Source: an uncultured Dialister sp. (GTDB taxonomy: Bacteria; Bacillota; Negativicutes; Veillonellales; Dialisteraceae). From it: a stretch of DNA of 6,074 nt. The position numbers and the translations under genes are program-made. The stretch covers positions 1-6,074 of the forward strand of contig NZ_CAAFRZ010000138.1 in NCBI RefSeq assembly GCF_900765565.1, written 5' to 3'. Position 1 is the first letter of the stretch. Each line of letters opens with the position of its first letter. Shown piece by piece: positions 5,867 through 6,074 of this stretch. The notes beneath the pieces are model-generated. The model worked only from the letters and a program-made list of their open reading frames with translations, was not told the DNA's origin and ran no database searches.

Positions 5867-5930
5867 GATCGAGGTCGAGGTCGAGGTCGAGATCGAGGTC
5901 CTGGGGGATCTAGATCCAGGTCCAGGTCTA
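5867..5930 (+). repeat. GRTCGA/GRTCYA hexamer arrays
   Basis: Six-bp units run GATCGA 5867-5872, GGTCGA 5873-5878, 5879-5884 and 5885-5890, GATCGA 5891-5896 and GGTCCT 5897-5902. After GGGG a second block follows: GATCTA 5907-5912, GATCCA 5913-5918, GGTCCA 5919-5924 and GGTCTA 5925-5930. The consensus is GRTCNA, with the fifth base changing from G in the first block to C or T in the second. The arrays sit between two identical GCGGCTTTGCCGC hairpins. Confidence 0.9.
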
Positions 5931-5932
5931 TA

Positions 5933-5945
5933 GCGGCTTTGCCGC
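5933..5945 (+). other. Second GCGGC-TTT-GCCGC hairpin
   Basis: A perfect copy of the hairpin at 5837-5849, placed directly after the hexamer arrays. This shows the hairpin also accompanies arrays with a 6-bp unit. 5946-5985 between it and the tail repeat holds nothing I recognise. Confidence 0.7.
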
Positions 5946-5985
5946 GGGTCTTGTGGCTGAAGATGCGTGCGAACGGGCGGGGCTC

Positions 5986-6074
5986 CTAGGGAAGCACTGA
6001 TTAAATCGTTGTCAGATTTCATTCTTGGATTTTTATGCAATGCAAGGAATAACTCGACGCGAATAGCGAGCTAT
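5986..6074 (+). repeat. Dispersed ~90-bp tail repeat, right copy
   Basis: The inverted counterpart of 1-88. Its blocks are CTAGGGAAGC at 5986-5995, GTCAGATTTCAT at 6011-6022 and GGATTTTTATGCA at 6027-6039, ending in the near-palindrome ATAGC-GA-GCTAT at 6063-6074. In both flanks it lies about 185-220 nt beyond the start of a heptamer array that follows a stop codon. No gene is visible in 5821-6074. Confidence 0.8.

Overview
The window looks like part of a cell-surface polysaccharide or lipopolysaccharide (LPS) locus from a diderm bacterium. It has GC-rich coding sequence with strong AAGGAG/AGGAGG ribosome sites, plus family 8 and family 9 (heptosyltransferase-like) glycosyltransferases typical of outer-membrane LPS assembly. 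That combination fits a Negativicutes-type diderm Firmicute (Acidaminococcus/Megasphaera/Selenomonas relatives). This placement is inference without any database search. Both window ends lie in copies of one dispersed ~90-bp repeat, so this may be a whole short contig broken at repeats.

Layout. Two gene pairs diverge from a compact promoter region at 3047-3162. On the minus strand are a GT8 glycosyltransferase (2063-3046) and then a UDP-glucuronate 4-epimerase-like protein (306-1388). On the plus strand are a GT9 heptosyltransferase-like protein (3163-4239) and then a GT4 glycosyltransferase (4627-5820). The epimerase would supply a nucleotide sugar, probably UDP-galacturonate, and the three transferases would build a glycan on the cytoplasmic face of the inner membrane. 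Two extended -10 promoters face away from each other around a short dyad, suggesting the pairs are co-regulated.

The unusual part is between the genes. Each of the four stop codons is overlapped by, or lies within 5 nt of, a short tandem array of 7-bp units, purine-rich on the coding strand. Next come a short link and a GCGGC-NNN-GCCGC-type hairpin. Two intergenic segments are bounded by such arrays in inverted orientation. Element A (1406-2057) has AGAGTTG units, four per end (27 of 28 bases matching), and encloses a visibly AT-richer gene for an S23/IVP-type four-helix-bundle protein (1497-1868). Element B (4241-4570) has a different heptamer (TAGGAGT/GAGGAGT), again four units per end, with twin 7-bp-stem/12-nt-loop hairpins just inside and no convincing gene. 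Removing A leaves about 22 nt between the GT8 stop and the epimerase start, with the ribosome site intact. Both elements therefore look like insertions into operon gaps.

The outer flanks (1-305 and 5802-6074) start with the same array-plus-hairpin module. They continue through other short-unit arrays (GCTTTTA-type heptamers on the left, GRTCGA-type hexamers on the right) into the shared ~90-bp tail. My leading hypothesis is a little-described family of heptamer-ended mobile or RNA-structured elements, in which the S23-like protein may act on its own element and on gene-less relatives.
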